The notes under the pieces: model-generated
Told to the model about the DNA's origin: nothing
The model's database searches: none
The model's input: only the letters and a program-made list of their open reading frames with translations
Shown: positions 25,036-32,687 of the stretch, piece by piece
How positions within the stretch are numbered: the stretch's first letter is position 1
Layout: every line of letters begins with the position of its first letter
Program-made: the position numbers and the translations under genes
Assembly (NCBI GenBank): GCA_945787635.1
Contig: CALZIK010000030.1
Location: 1 to 62,606, forward strand
DNA from: Thermoanaerobaculia bacterium
GTDB taxonomy: Bacteria; Acidobacteriota; Thermoanaerobaculia; Multivoradales; JAHEKO01
Length of the DNA: 62,606 bases
Direction: 5' to 3'

Positions 25036-26126
25036 GTTTCGAGATCGGTCTGGTCCTGGCGGTCCTGGCGACGGCGGTAGTCCTGTTCGTGACCGAGTGG
25101 GTCCGCGTGGACGTCGTCGCGCTGATCGTCCTCGTGCTTCTCGCCCTGACCGGCCTGGTCGAGCCCAAAGAGGCGCTTTCCGGATTCAGCAATCCCGCCG
25201 TGATCACGGTGTGGGCGGTCTTCATCTTGAGTGGCGGGCTCGCCCACACCGGAATCGCCAGCCTGCTGGGACGCCAGGTCCTGCGGCTCGCCGCCGGCGG
25301 AGAGATCCGATTGATCGCGACCCTGGCGGATCTTCACTTCCGCGAGAAGTATGGATTGAACGTCGTCGCGATCTCGCGCGCCGGAGAGATCCTGCGGTCC
25401 GGCCTGCGCGACGAGCCCCTGTTCTTCGGCGACGCCCTGCTTCTCCACGGCGCCCGCGAAAAGCTCAAGGTGCTCGCGAAAGAGCCGGATTTCCTGGTTT
25501 TGACCGAGGCGGCGGCCGAGCCGATTCGCTCGAAGCTTGCACCGGTGTCGGCGCTTTTGATGGCCGCCGTGGTGGGCTCGGTCGTCGCCGGTCTGCTGCC
25601 GATCTACATCGCCGCCGTATGCGGGGCGCTGTTGATGGTCCTGTCGGGTTGCCTGACGATGGACGAAGCCTATCGGGCGATCGAGTGGCGAGCGGTCTTC
25701 TTGATCGCGGGCATGTTGCCGATGGGGATCGCTCTCGAGCAGAGCGGCGCCGCGGCGTTCCTGACCACTGCGGCCGTTGGCATGGTCGGAGACTTCGGGC
25801 CAAGGGCGATCGTCACCGTGCTGTTTTTGACTACCGCTCTGGCCGCGCAGGTCATGCCCACGGCGGCGGTGGCCATTCTGATGGCGCCGATCGCGCTGAA
25901 CACCGCGGTCGATCTTGGACTCTCACCCGAGGCTCTCCTGATGGCCGTCGCTCTCTCGGCCTCGGCCAGCTTCATGAGCCCCGTCGCCCACCCGGCCAAC
26001 ACCTTGATCATGGGCCCCGGTGGCTACCGGTTCGTGGACTACATCAAGGTCGGGCTCCCCCTGACCTTGGTCTGCCTGGCCACCGTCCTGCTCCTGCTGC
26101 CTCTGGTGTGGCCGCTCCGCCCCTGA
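25032..26126 (+). CDS. SLC13/DASS-type permease with a large internal deletion
   Basis: The 364-residue frame begins with the usual N-terminal helices (LVLAVLATAVVLFVTEWVRVDVVALIVL, VFILSGGLAHTGI). At about residue 96 it jumps from GGEIRLIA directly into a TrkA-C-like domain (TLADLHFREKYGLNVVAISR, about 95-155). The second membrane half follows (SALLMAAVVGSVVAGLLP to the C-terminus, with the MPTAAVAILMAPIALNTA and SFMSPVAHPANTLIMGPGGY motifs). Full-length relatives have a first helical repeat with a second TrkA-C between these points and are roughly 590 residues long. About 220 residues appear to be missing without a frameshift. The product is probably non-functional. Confidence 0.75.
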   Translation: MSFEIGLVLAVLATAVVLFVTEWVRVDVVALIVLVLLALTGLVEPKEALSGFSNPAVITVWAVFILSGGLAHTGIASLLGRQVLRLAAGGEIRLIATLADLHFREKYGLNVVAISRAGEILRSGLRDEPLFFGDALLLHGAREKLKVLAKEPDFLVLTEAAAEPIRSKLAPVSALLMAAVVGSVVAGLLPIYIAAVCGALLMVLSGCLTMDEAYRAIEWRAVFLIAGMLPMGIALEQSGAAAFLTTAAVGMVGDFGPRAIVTVLFLTTALAAQVMPTAAVAILMAPIALNTAVDLGLSPEALLMAVALSASASFMSPVAHPANTLIMGPGGYRFVDYIKVGLPLTLVCLATVLLLLPLVWPLRP

Positions 26127-26146
26127 CCGTCGTTTGTGACTCATTC

Positions 26147-26176
26147 TTGACTCATAGATACCCGGTCGGCTATAAC
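26147..26176 (+). promoter_or_regulatory. Sigma-70-type promoter of the Arg-rich/PilZ genes
   Basis: TTGACT at 26147-26152 and TATAAC at 26171-26176 are separated by 18 bases, and the next gene starts 25 bases downstream with a GAGG ribosome-binding site. A TGACTCAT word occurs twice around the -35, at 26137-26144 and 26148-26155, and might be a binding site. Confidence 0.6.
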
Positions 26177-26201
26177 TATGCTTCAGCCTTGAGGAATCGC
26201 T

Positions 26202-26546
26202 TTGGATTTCGCGAAGTTCAAGACCGAGTCGGCCGGGAGGGCCCATCCCAAGCGCAACGCGTCCGACCGACGCTGGTGTTCCGAGAGGCGCCTCACCGAC
26301 CGCCGGCGCTTTCCTCTCTCGGTGCCCGTCGATCGCCGGCGAGGTCGCGAAAGGCGCACAGCCAGCGAGCGCCGCAGCGGCCTCGAGCGGCGCGGCCAGG
26401 TCACCGTGGAGACTCACTGGTACCACCGTTGCACGAAAATGGTGGGTGAGCACCGTTCCTGCGGCCAGGCGGCCATTTTGCGGTCCGCCTTGGGTTGGCG
26501 GTGTTTCTGGCATCTCGACAGGCGCCACGACCGCCGTAGGCACTAG
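26202..26546 (+). CDS. Small Arg-rich protein with DRR/ERR repeats
   Basis: The 114-residue frame starts at TTG 26202 behind a GAGG at seven bases and a good promoter. Residues about 20-65 consist of repeated (D/E)RR-x units (ASDRRWCSERRLTDRRRFPL, VDRRRGRERRTASERRSGL). The C-terminus has a CTKM...HRSCGQ...WHLDRRHDRRRH stretch with Cys and His that could bind metal. The repeat type is seen near PilZ and regulatory proteins. The function is unknown. The PilZ gene follows 83 bases later. Confidence 0.6.
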   Translation: MDFAKFKTESAGRAHPKRNASDRRWCSERRLTDRRRFPLSVPVDRRRGRERRTASERRSGLERRGQVTVETHWYHRCTKMVGEHRSCGQAAILRSALGWRCFWHLDRRHDRRRH

Positions 26547-26629
26547 CGGCCTGTAACACCCGAAACGGCGGATCCAACCGCCGCTGTAGGTCCGGCGCCG
26601 ATCCATGGCGCGATGTACACTTCATCGCC

Positions 26630-27433
26630 ATGGGCGACTCCCGGCGCAAACGCTACAAGAAGAGGCTTCAGGTCCGCTTCTGGCGCGAGGGCGACGTCGC
26701 TTCGCACTCCGGATACACCACCAACGTGTCGATGAGCGGCATGTTCGTCGCCACCAACACGCCGATCTCGCCCAGAGAGCGCGTCAGGGTCGAGATTCTG
26801 GAGGGTTCCCACAGCGTCTTCGTCCACGGCGAAGTCATGCACGCCGCCCGGGTCTCGCCACTCCTGCTCAAACTGCGCCAGGCTGGTATGGGCATTCGGC
26901 TGCTGGGGGTGGATGAGCTCATCGGCGAGCTGATTGGCAGAGACCGCGAGAAGCTGCGCGAAGACATCGAGTTCCGTGTCCACGCGCCGATGCGAAGCGG
27001 GTTCGACCAGCCCGCGATGCCCGGAGAGGAGGCTGAAGAAATCGCTCGGGCACCAGGCGAGACCCCGGTTCCCGATCCACACGGCTTTCAGGAAACCGTT
27101 AGTCCTCTCGACCCGACGGTCTTTTCGATACGTTTCCAGAGCGGCAGTGAGTTTCTGTCCGCCTTTCGACGCGAGCTCCAGCATGGGGGCATGTTCATCA
27201 CCACCGAACATCCACTCAATGTCAACGATGAGGTCACAGTCGAGATTCAACCACCGTCCGACCGGCCGGTCCGCCTCCCGGCCCGGGTCGTCAGCCAGCG
27301 CGGACCCGGCGATCAGGACGATTCCCGTACTCCACCCGGCATCAACGTCGATTTCAAGGACCTGAAAAGCGCGCTCGAGCAGCTCAATCGGCTCCGCGAG
27401 CAGGCCCAGAAATCCGATCAACCAAAGGAATGA
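26630..27433 (+). CDS. Tandem PilZ-domain protein
   Basis: The 267-residue protein has two PilZ-like domains. The first is at about residues 5-100 (RRKRYKKRLQVRFWREGDVASHSGYTTNVSMSGMFVATNTPI) and the second at about 165-250 (FSIRFQSGSEFLSAFRRELQHGGMFITTEHPLNVNDEVTVEIQPPSDRPVRLPARVV). The first keeps an RRKR-type and D/N-x-SxxG-like pattern (NVSMSGMF), close to the c-di-GMP motif. The second has HGGMF and lacks an RxxxR. It probably links c-di-GMP or a related signal to surface functions such as pili. It precedes an exported protein gene with one base between stop and start. Confidence 0.8.
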   Translation: MGDSRRKRYKKRLQVRFWREGDVASHSGYTTNVSMSGMFVATNTPISPRERVRVEILEGSHSVFVHGEVMHAARVSPLLLKLRQAGMGIRLLGVDELIGELIGRDREKLREDIEFRVHAPMRSGFDQPAMPGEEAEEIARAPGETPVPDPHGFQETVSPLDPTVFSIRFQSGSEFLSAFRRELQHGGMFITTEHPLNVNDEVTVEIQPPSDRPVRLPARVVSQRGPGDQDDSRTPPGINVDFKDLKSALEQLNRLREQAQKSDQPKE

Positions 27434-27434
27434 C

Positions 27435-28100
27435 ATGAACCGCAATGTGAAAAGTATTCTCAGCCTCGGGCTCGCAGCCGGGGTCACCACGTTTCCGCTC
27501 GCCAGCCAGGATGCGCCGCCGATCTCGAACGCCGATCAACAGATCGCGGCAGCGGTCAGCGCCGCACCCGAGGACCGCCGAGAGCAGGCGACAGTTCTGG
27601 GCTACGACGATGAAGGCAATCTCGTCGAACTGCGAAGCGGCACCAACGAGATCGTCTGCCTCGCCGACAAGCCTTCAGACGAGCGTTTTCAGGTCGCTTG
27701 CTATCACAGCTCCCTCGAGCCGTTCATGGCCAGAGGCCGGGAGCTGCGAGCCGAAGGGCTCGGCTCGACCGAAGCCCTGTCGGCCCGACATGAAGAGGCG
27801 GACGCCGGCAAGCTCGAGCTGCCGAAGACGCCCGCGGCGTTGTACAACCTCGGCGGTCCCCTCGACATTCTCGACCCCGCGACCGGAGCCGTCGAGGGAG
27901 GCAACTGGGTCTGGTCGATCTACACGCCCTACGCGACCGAAGAATCGTCCGGCCTGCCGACCACCCCACAGGCGCCGGGCGCTCCCTGGATCATGCGCCC
28001 GGGCACGGCCTCGTCGCACATCATGGTCGTTCAGCCCCGCGAGCCGGCTCCCCCAGCAGAATCGGGCAAGGCCTCCGGCGGAAAGCTAGGCTCCCGCTAG
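27435..28100 (+). CDS. Exported protein of unknown function
   Basis: The 221-residue protein starts one base after the PilZ stop codon, so the two are cotranscribed. A signal-like N-terminus (ILSLGLAAGVTTFPLASQ) leads into a region with a conserved-looking strand set (TVLGYDDEGNLVELRSGTNEIVCLADKP...FQVACYHSSLEPFM). The tail is rich in Pro and Ser. I do not recognise a family. The position beside PilZ suggests an envelope role, which is inference. Confidence 0.65.
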   Translation: MNRNVKSILSLGLAAGVTTFPLASQDAPPISNADQQIAAAVSAAPEDRREQATVLGYDDEGNLVELRSGTNEIVCLADKPSDERFQVACYHSSLEPFMARGRELRAEGLGSTEALSARHEEADAGKLELPKTPAALYNLGGPLDILDPATGAVEGGNWVWSIYTPYATEESSGLPTTPQAPGAPWIMRPGTASSHIMVVQPREPAPPAESGKASGGKLGSR

Positions 28101-28133
28101 CTCCCGCGAAGTCGCTTGAGCCGGGCGGGCGCC

Positions 28134-28718
28134 TCAGGTCGGCTTTCGAGCGCGCAGGTACGCCCGTCCCCGCGGCGACAGACGGTAGCCCGTGCCCAGG
28201 CTCTCCGTCAGCCCCAGCTCTTTCAGCTTGCGCACGTTGGTCTTGAGCCAGGCCTTGTCGACGCCGACGCGAGCGGCCAGTTCGGCCGCCCGCGTGGCTG
28301 GGTGATCGGCAACCAGCTGGAGCGTCATGACCGTCCACTCTCCCCTCCGGCTCAAGGTATCGAAGCGGCCGAGCCGGCGGGAAATCTCGGCGACGTCTTC
28401 CGCTGAAAGCACCGCGACCTCGCGCAGCTCGATTCGGGGGTCGGCTCCGGCCAGACGAAGCTCGACCCGGTACAGCCGGCTGCCCTCTCGCGGGCGAAGC
28501 TCCTCCAGCAGTTCCTTCCGTGTGCCAAACCCGGCACGGCGGGCATCGGCCGCGGTGAGCGCGGATTCCGCAACGACCTCGACCGAATCGATCGCAAGAA
28601 CTCCGAGGTGGGTTCGCAGCGAACCCCCGGCTTTGACCGTCGGGCGCTTCCAGCGCCGAAACACGAGATCCACCGCGCCCGCTCGGATTCCCTCGAGGAC
28701 CTCTCGTTTGATCAGCAT
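28134..28718 (-). CDS. ASCH-like domain plus winged helix
   Basis: The 194-residue protein has an N-terminal PUA/ASCH-like part (residues about 1-100: LIKREVLEGIRAGAVDLVFRRWKRPTVKAGG...GVLAIDSVEVV) and a C-terminal winged-helix-like part (TLQLVADHPATRAAELAARVGVDKAWLKTNVRKLKELGLTESL). ASCH domains bind RNA or act on modified nucleosides, and the helix-turn-helix could bind nucleic acid. It is encoded 15 bases downstream of the ACC deaminase gene on the same strand, so they may be co-transcribed. The combination is uncommon in my experience. Confidence 0.65.
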   Translation of the reverse strand: MLIKREVLEGIRAGAVDLVFRRWKRPTVKAGGSLRTHLGVLAIDSVEVVAESALTAADARRAGFGTRKELLEELRPREGSRLYRVELRLAGADPRIELREVAVLSAEDVAEISRRLGRFDTLSRRGEWTVMTLQLVADHPATRAAELAARVGVDKAWLKTNVRKLKELGLTESLGTGYRLSPRGRAYLRARKPT

Positions 28719-28733
28719 CCCTTCGACCCGACA

Positions 28734-29741
28734 CTAGAGGACGCTCGAATAGGCCGGCAACGCGGGCTGGCCACCCAGGTGAGCGTAGAGGACCCGCGAA
28801 CCGGCCGGAATCTCGCCGCTTCCGATCAGCCCGATCAGGCCGGCCATCGATTTACCCTCGTAGACCGGATCGGTCAGCATACCCTCCTGTCGGGCGCAGG
28901 TTCGGATGGCATCGAGGGTTCGCTCGTCGGGAACGCCGTACACGCCGGCGTTGTAGCCGTCCACGATCGTAATCTCGTCAGCTCGCAGCTCGCGGTCGAG
29001 GCCGATCTTCTTCGCGGTAGAACGAGCGATACGCGTGACCTGCTCCGTGGTCTTCTCGACCGTGGCGGAGGCGTCGATGCCCAGGACCCTGCGCTCGGGC
29101 CGGTCTTCCAAAGCGAAGCCCGCGATCATGCCCGCATGGGTCGAGCCGGTCACGGTGCAGACAATGACGGTGTCGAAGAAGAGTCCGAGTTCGGCCTCCT
29201 GCGCGGCGACCTCCCGCGCCCAGTTGGCAAATCCGAGCCCTCCGAGCGGATGGTCGGAGGCGCCAGCCGGAATCGCGTAGGGAACCCCGCCTGCCTCGCG
29301 GACCGATGCCAGCGCCCGCTCCCAGCTGTCGCGAATGCCGATGTCGAAACCGGACGGGTCCATGCGAACGTCGCCACCCAGGATGCGGGTCAACTGGATG
29401 TTGCCGACCTGGTCGTAGGCCGCATCCGGCCATTCCACCCAAGCCTCTTGCACGGTGACCGCCTTCATGCCCAGATGCGCGGCGACCCCGGCCACCTGCC
29501 GGGTGTGGTTCGACTGGACGCCGCCGATCGACACCAGGGTGTCGGCGCCTTGCGCGATGGCTTCGGGCACCAGGTACTCGAGCTTGCGCACCTTGTTGCC
29601 GCCGAAAGCGATGCCCGAGTTGCAGTCTTCCCGCTTGGCCCAGATCTCGACGGCTCCCAAATGCCGGCTCAACCGCGAAAGCGGATGCAGCGGCGAGGGA
29701 CCAAAGGTCAGGGGATAGCGTTCGAAGTCGTCCAGGCTCAT
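28734..29741 (-). CDS. acdS: 1-Aminocyclopropane-1-carboxylate deaminase
   Basis: The 335-residue PLP enzyme matches ACC deaminase over its whole length (about 338 residues usual). It has the PLP Lys in [15 protein letters not shown], the conserved Ser in [21 protein letters not shown], and [26 protein letters not shown] carries the Tyr-Glu pair and LYAHLGG the Leu that separate ACC deaminases from D-cysteine desulfhydrases. It opens the cyclopropane ring of ACC to ammonia and 2-oxobutanoate. ACC deaminase is best known from soil and plant-associated bacteria. D-cysteine desulfhydrase is the main alternative. Confidence 0.9.
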   Translation of the reverse strand: MSLDDFERYPLTFGPSPLHPLSRLSRHLGAVEIWAKREDCNSGIAFGGNKVRKLEYLVPEAIAQGADTLVSIGGVQSNHTRQVAGVAAHLGMKAVTVQEAWVEWPDAAYDQVGNIQLTRILGGDVRMDPSGFDIGIRDSWERALASVREAGGVPYAIPAGASDHPLGGLGFANWAREVAAQEAELGLFFDTVIVCTVTGSTHAGMIAGFALEDRPERRVLGIDASATVEKTTEQVTRIARSTAKKIGLDRELRADEITIVDGYNAGVYGVPDERTLDAIRTCARQEGMLTDPVYEGKSMAGLIGLIGSGEIPAGSRVLYAHLGGQPALPAYSSVL

Positions 29742-29829
29742 GCGTGTCTTCCTCCGTGCGCCGTCCGTTTTGGCTCACCGAGCATACCCACTGGCCGAGC
29801 GCGATGGGCGCCGCGCGAGCGTCTGCGAC

Positions 29830-29866
29830 AAAAAAAACGGGCGGCTTCCAAAAGGAAGCCGCCCGT
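29830..29866 (-). terminator. Strong intrinsic terminator of the TonB receptor gene
   Basis: A perfect 13-bp stem (ACGGGCGGCTTCC at 29837-29849 with its complement at 29854-29866) closes on a four-base loop. It is followed by a tract of eight U on the minus strand (29830-29837). It lies 34 bases past the receptor stop codon. Confidence 0.92.
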
Positions 29867-29899
29867 GGTTACTGACCGTTGTCGAAGCCGACTCCGTCG

Positions 29900-32485
29900 C
29901 TAGCTGCCCCAGCCGGTCTTGAAGTCGTACTTCACGCGGGCATAGTAGTACGCGCCGTTGAAACCGAAGGGCGTGTACTGACTGTAGCGGTTACCGACTC
30001 CGGAGCGCGCGCCGACGTTCTCGCTAGGGTATGTGTCGAGAACGTTCTGGCCGCCGAGAACGAAGGTGACGCCGTCGTTGATGGCGTAGGCCGCTTCGAT
30101 GTCGGTGATGAACTCACCGCCGTACGAATCGCCGTCCTCGGAATCGAACCAGTCGTCGTAGTAGCTCACGCGACCCAAGAATCGCAGGCCGTTATCCATC
30201 TTGTGGTTGGCGCTGATGTTGTACCGGGTCTCCGGCAGAGACTCCTGAAGCTCACGAATACGCGTGTTGTCCAGGGTCGCCGGATTGAACTTGGTGACGT
30301 CGGTCTGAGTGTTGTTGTAGAGCAGACTGAAGGTGGTGTTACCGCCCATCCCCTCTGGAGTGTAGGTCGCGACGATATCGACGCCCTGGGTCTCGGTATC
30401 GAAGTCGTTGGTGAAGAAACGGAAATTCTGAATGTTGGCCGCGCTGGTGATGCCCTCCGAAACCAGCTGGTCGACCTCGTCCTGGTTGAGCGAGAAGTTC
30501 TGGGTCACCGCCAACCGATCCGTCAGCTCGATATTGAAGAAGTCGAGCGTGAAGGTAACCGGTCCGTTGTCGTAGACGAAGCCGGCAGCGAGGTTGACCG
30601 ACTCCTCCGCCTTCAGCGGCTGGCCGCCTCGAAGCTCGGCCACTCGAGACGATGAAGGAATCGTGCCGTTGTTGACAAGATCCATGATGTCGAAGTCGAA
30701 CTCCGTCGAGACGTTGAAGGCGTTCGATTGGCCCGGCGTTGGAGCGCGGAAACCCGTGCTCGCGCTCCCCCGAAGCTGGAATCGGTCATTGACCTGATAC
30801 CGGCCGGAAAGCTTGCCGTTGGTGGTGGTGCCGAAGTCCTCGAAATCCTCGAACCGAACGGCCACGCCGACCGCCCATTTGCGATCCACGCTGGTCCGCT
30901 CGACGTCGCCGTAGACGGCGTAGTTGCTGCGGCTCCAGCTCCCGGCCGCGATGTCGCTGAAACCGGGAAAACCGTTGGAAGCCGAGCTGAAGCCCTGCTC
31001 GGCGAGCGGGCCGATCTGGAATGACTCGATCTGGCCGATGCCGATCTCGAACTCCTCGTCGCGCCATTCGACGCCGCCCGCGACGTTGGTGGTGTCGTTG
31101 ATCTGCTTCGAGACATCGAAGTTGAAGTCGAGCTCGTCCTGCTTGTAGAGCCCCGGATCGAAACTCGTCGGTGTGTCCGGGCCGAGCGAAGCATTGACCG
31201 TGTTGAAGATGAAGAAATCGACTTCGTTCGAGCCCTGGCTGACACTCGCGTCCCAGGCGAGACCACCGTTGGTCTGACCCCGGAGGCCGAGAACGATCGA
31301 GTTGTCGGTTACGTCTCCGCCGAAATTCGGCGTGAACCCGCCCGGGAACAGCTCCTGGAACGAGAAGCAGTCCGGATTCGCGAACACCTCGGCGAGCGCG
31401 GCTGGATCCGGGACGTTGTTGGTGACCGAGACCGTCGGACAGCCGGCCGAGGGCCCGCCGCGGGCCTGGCTCAGGTCACCGATCAGAAGGGTCTCGCCAC
31501 CGTCGGCGCTGAACACAGCGCCGCGAGTGTTGGGATTACGGAAGAAGAACCCGCCGGTGACCGTCTTCGTGACGTAGTTGGCGTGGCCGTAGAACTGCTG
31601 GCCGCTGTCCATCAGCTTACCGAAGTTGGCCCACAGCTTGATGTCGTCCTCGATCTCGGGGGAGCCCCAGATCTGCGCGGGAGTGCGCACCGCGGTGTTG
31701 CCAGCGGCGATCAGACCGGCGGCGTCGTCGCGCTGCACGCTGCGATCGGTCGGATCGCTGTTGCTGACCTCGGCGCTGACATTGAAGAAACCGCCGTCTC
31801 CGAGGGGAAAGCCGACGTTGCCGGCGACCGAGAGCGCGTCGCCGTCACCGGCCGAGTAGGCGCCGGTCTTGACTTCGATCGAGCCGCCCGAAGCCGCGTC
31901 CTTGAGCATGAAGTTCATCACGCCGGCAATGGCGTCGGAGCCGTACTGAGCGGACGCGCCATCACGAAGCACCTCGACCTGCCGCAGGGCGATCGCGGGA
32001 ATCGCCGAGATGTCCGGGCCCTGAGCGCCGTCCGCGACGCCGTTGCCGAGCCAGTAGATCACCGCGGCGCGGTGACGACGCTTGCCGTTGACCAGCACCA
32101 GGGTGTGATCCGGCGCGAGGTTGCGAAGATTCGCGGGCCGCACGACCGTCGCCGCGTCGCTGATCGGCTGCGAGTTGACGTTGTAGGAAGGTGCGATCGT
32201 CCGCAGCAGGGTGCTGACATCGGTCTCGCCCTGATTGGTGAAGTCCTCGGTCGTGAGAACATCGATCGGCACCATCGACTCGACCACCGAGCGCGGCTGC
32301 GCGCGCGTGCCGGTCACGACGATGACGTCCGAGAACTCCTCGGTGTCCTCGGCCGCCGCGGAGTCGTCGTCGGACTCGTCACCCGCAGCATCGTCCTGTG
32401 CGAACGCCGTCGGCGCCAGTCCAGCCACGAGCACGACCGCCAGGCCGAGAATCAACAGCAGGTTCCTGAGTTTGGTAGATGTCAT
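29900..32485 (-). CDS. TonB-dependent outer-membrane receptor
   Basis: The 861-residue protein is started at the ATG at 32485 behind AAGGAGG. A signal peptide (LLILGLAVVLVAGLAPTAFAQ) is followed by an acidic linker (DDAAGDESDDDSAAAED), the TonB-box-like DVIVVTGTR, the plug (RPANLRNLAPDHTLVLVNGKRRH, QVEVLRDGASAQYGSDAIAGVMNFML) and a 22-strand barrel ending in a final aromatic region. It belongs to the FhuA/BtuB-type receptor superfamily. The substrate cannot be read from the sequence. It is divergent from the C69/MBL gene, and a strong terminator follows it. Confidence 0.94.
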   Translation of the reverse strand: MTSTKLRNLLLILGLAVVLVAGLAPTAFAQDDAAGDESDDDSAAAEDTEEFSDVIVVTGTRAQPRSVVESMVPIDVLTTEDFTNQGETDVSTLLRTIAPSYNVNSQPISDAATVVRPANLRNLAPDHTLVLVNGKRRHRAAVIYWLGNGVADGAQGPDISAIPAIALRQVEVLRDGASAQYGSDAIAGVMNFMLKDAASGGSIEVKTGAYSAGDGDALSVAGNVGFPLGDGGFFNVSAEVSNSDPTDRSVQRDDAAGLIAAGNTAVRTPAQIWGSPEIEDDIKLWANFGKLMDSGQQFYGHANYVTKTVTGGFFFRNPNTRGAVFSADGGETLLIGDLSQARGGPSAGCPTVSVTNNVPDPAALAEVFANPDCFSFQELFPGGFTPNFGGDVTDNSIVLGLRGQTNGGLAWDASVSQGSNEVDFFIFNTVNASLGPDTPTSFDPGLYKQDELDFNFDVSKQINDTTNVAGGVEWRDEEFEIGIGQIESFQIGPLAEQGFSSASNGFPGFSDIAAGSWSRSNYAVYGDVERTSVDRKWAVGVAVRFEDFEDFGTTTNGKLSGRYQVNDRFQLRGSASTGFRAPTPGQSNAFNVSTEFDFDIMDLVNNGTIPSSSRVAELRGGQPLKAEESVNLAAGFVYDNGPVTFTLDFFNIELTDRLAVTQNFSLNQDEVDQLVSEGITSAANIQNFRFFTNDFDTETQGVDIVATYTPEGMGGNTTFSLLYNNTQTDVTKFNPATLDNTRIRELQESLPETRYNISANHKMDNGLRFLGRVSYYDDWFDSEDGDSYGGEFITDIEAAYAINDGVTFVLGGQNVLDTYPSENVGARSGVGNRYSQYTPFGFNGAYYYARVKYDFKTGWGS

Positions 32486-32687
32486 TTGGCCTCCTTGCCT
32501 GAATTCGACCCGGAGCCCGCCCCCGTCTGGGTGCGGACTCACCTTGTCTATGCACTAAGCTGATTCGATACTCGCACGCAACACAGAGGCGGTCAACCCT
32601 TTCAGGTAGCTGGTGGCTGCCTTTTGAGGGAGGCCGCGACCCTTTGATAGCGTGATCGAATCTTCTCGACGGTGGCAGACAGTCAAG

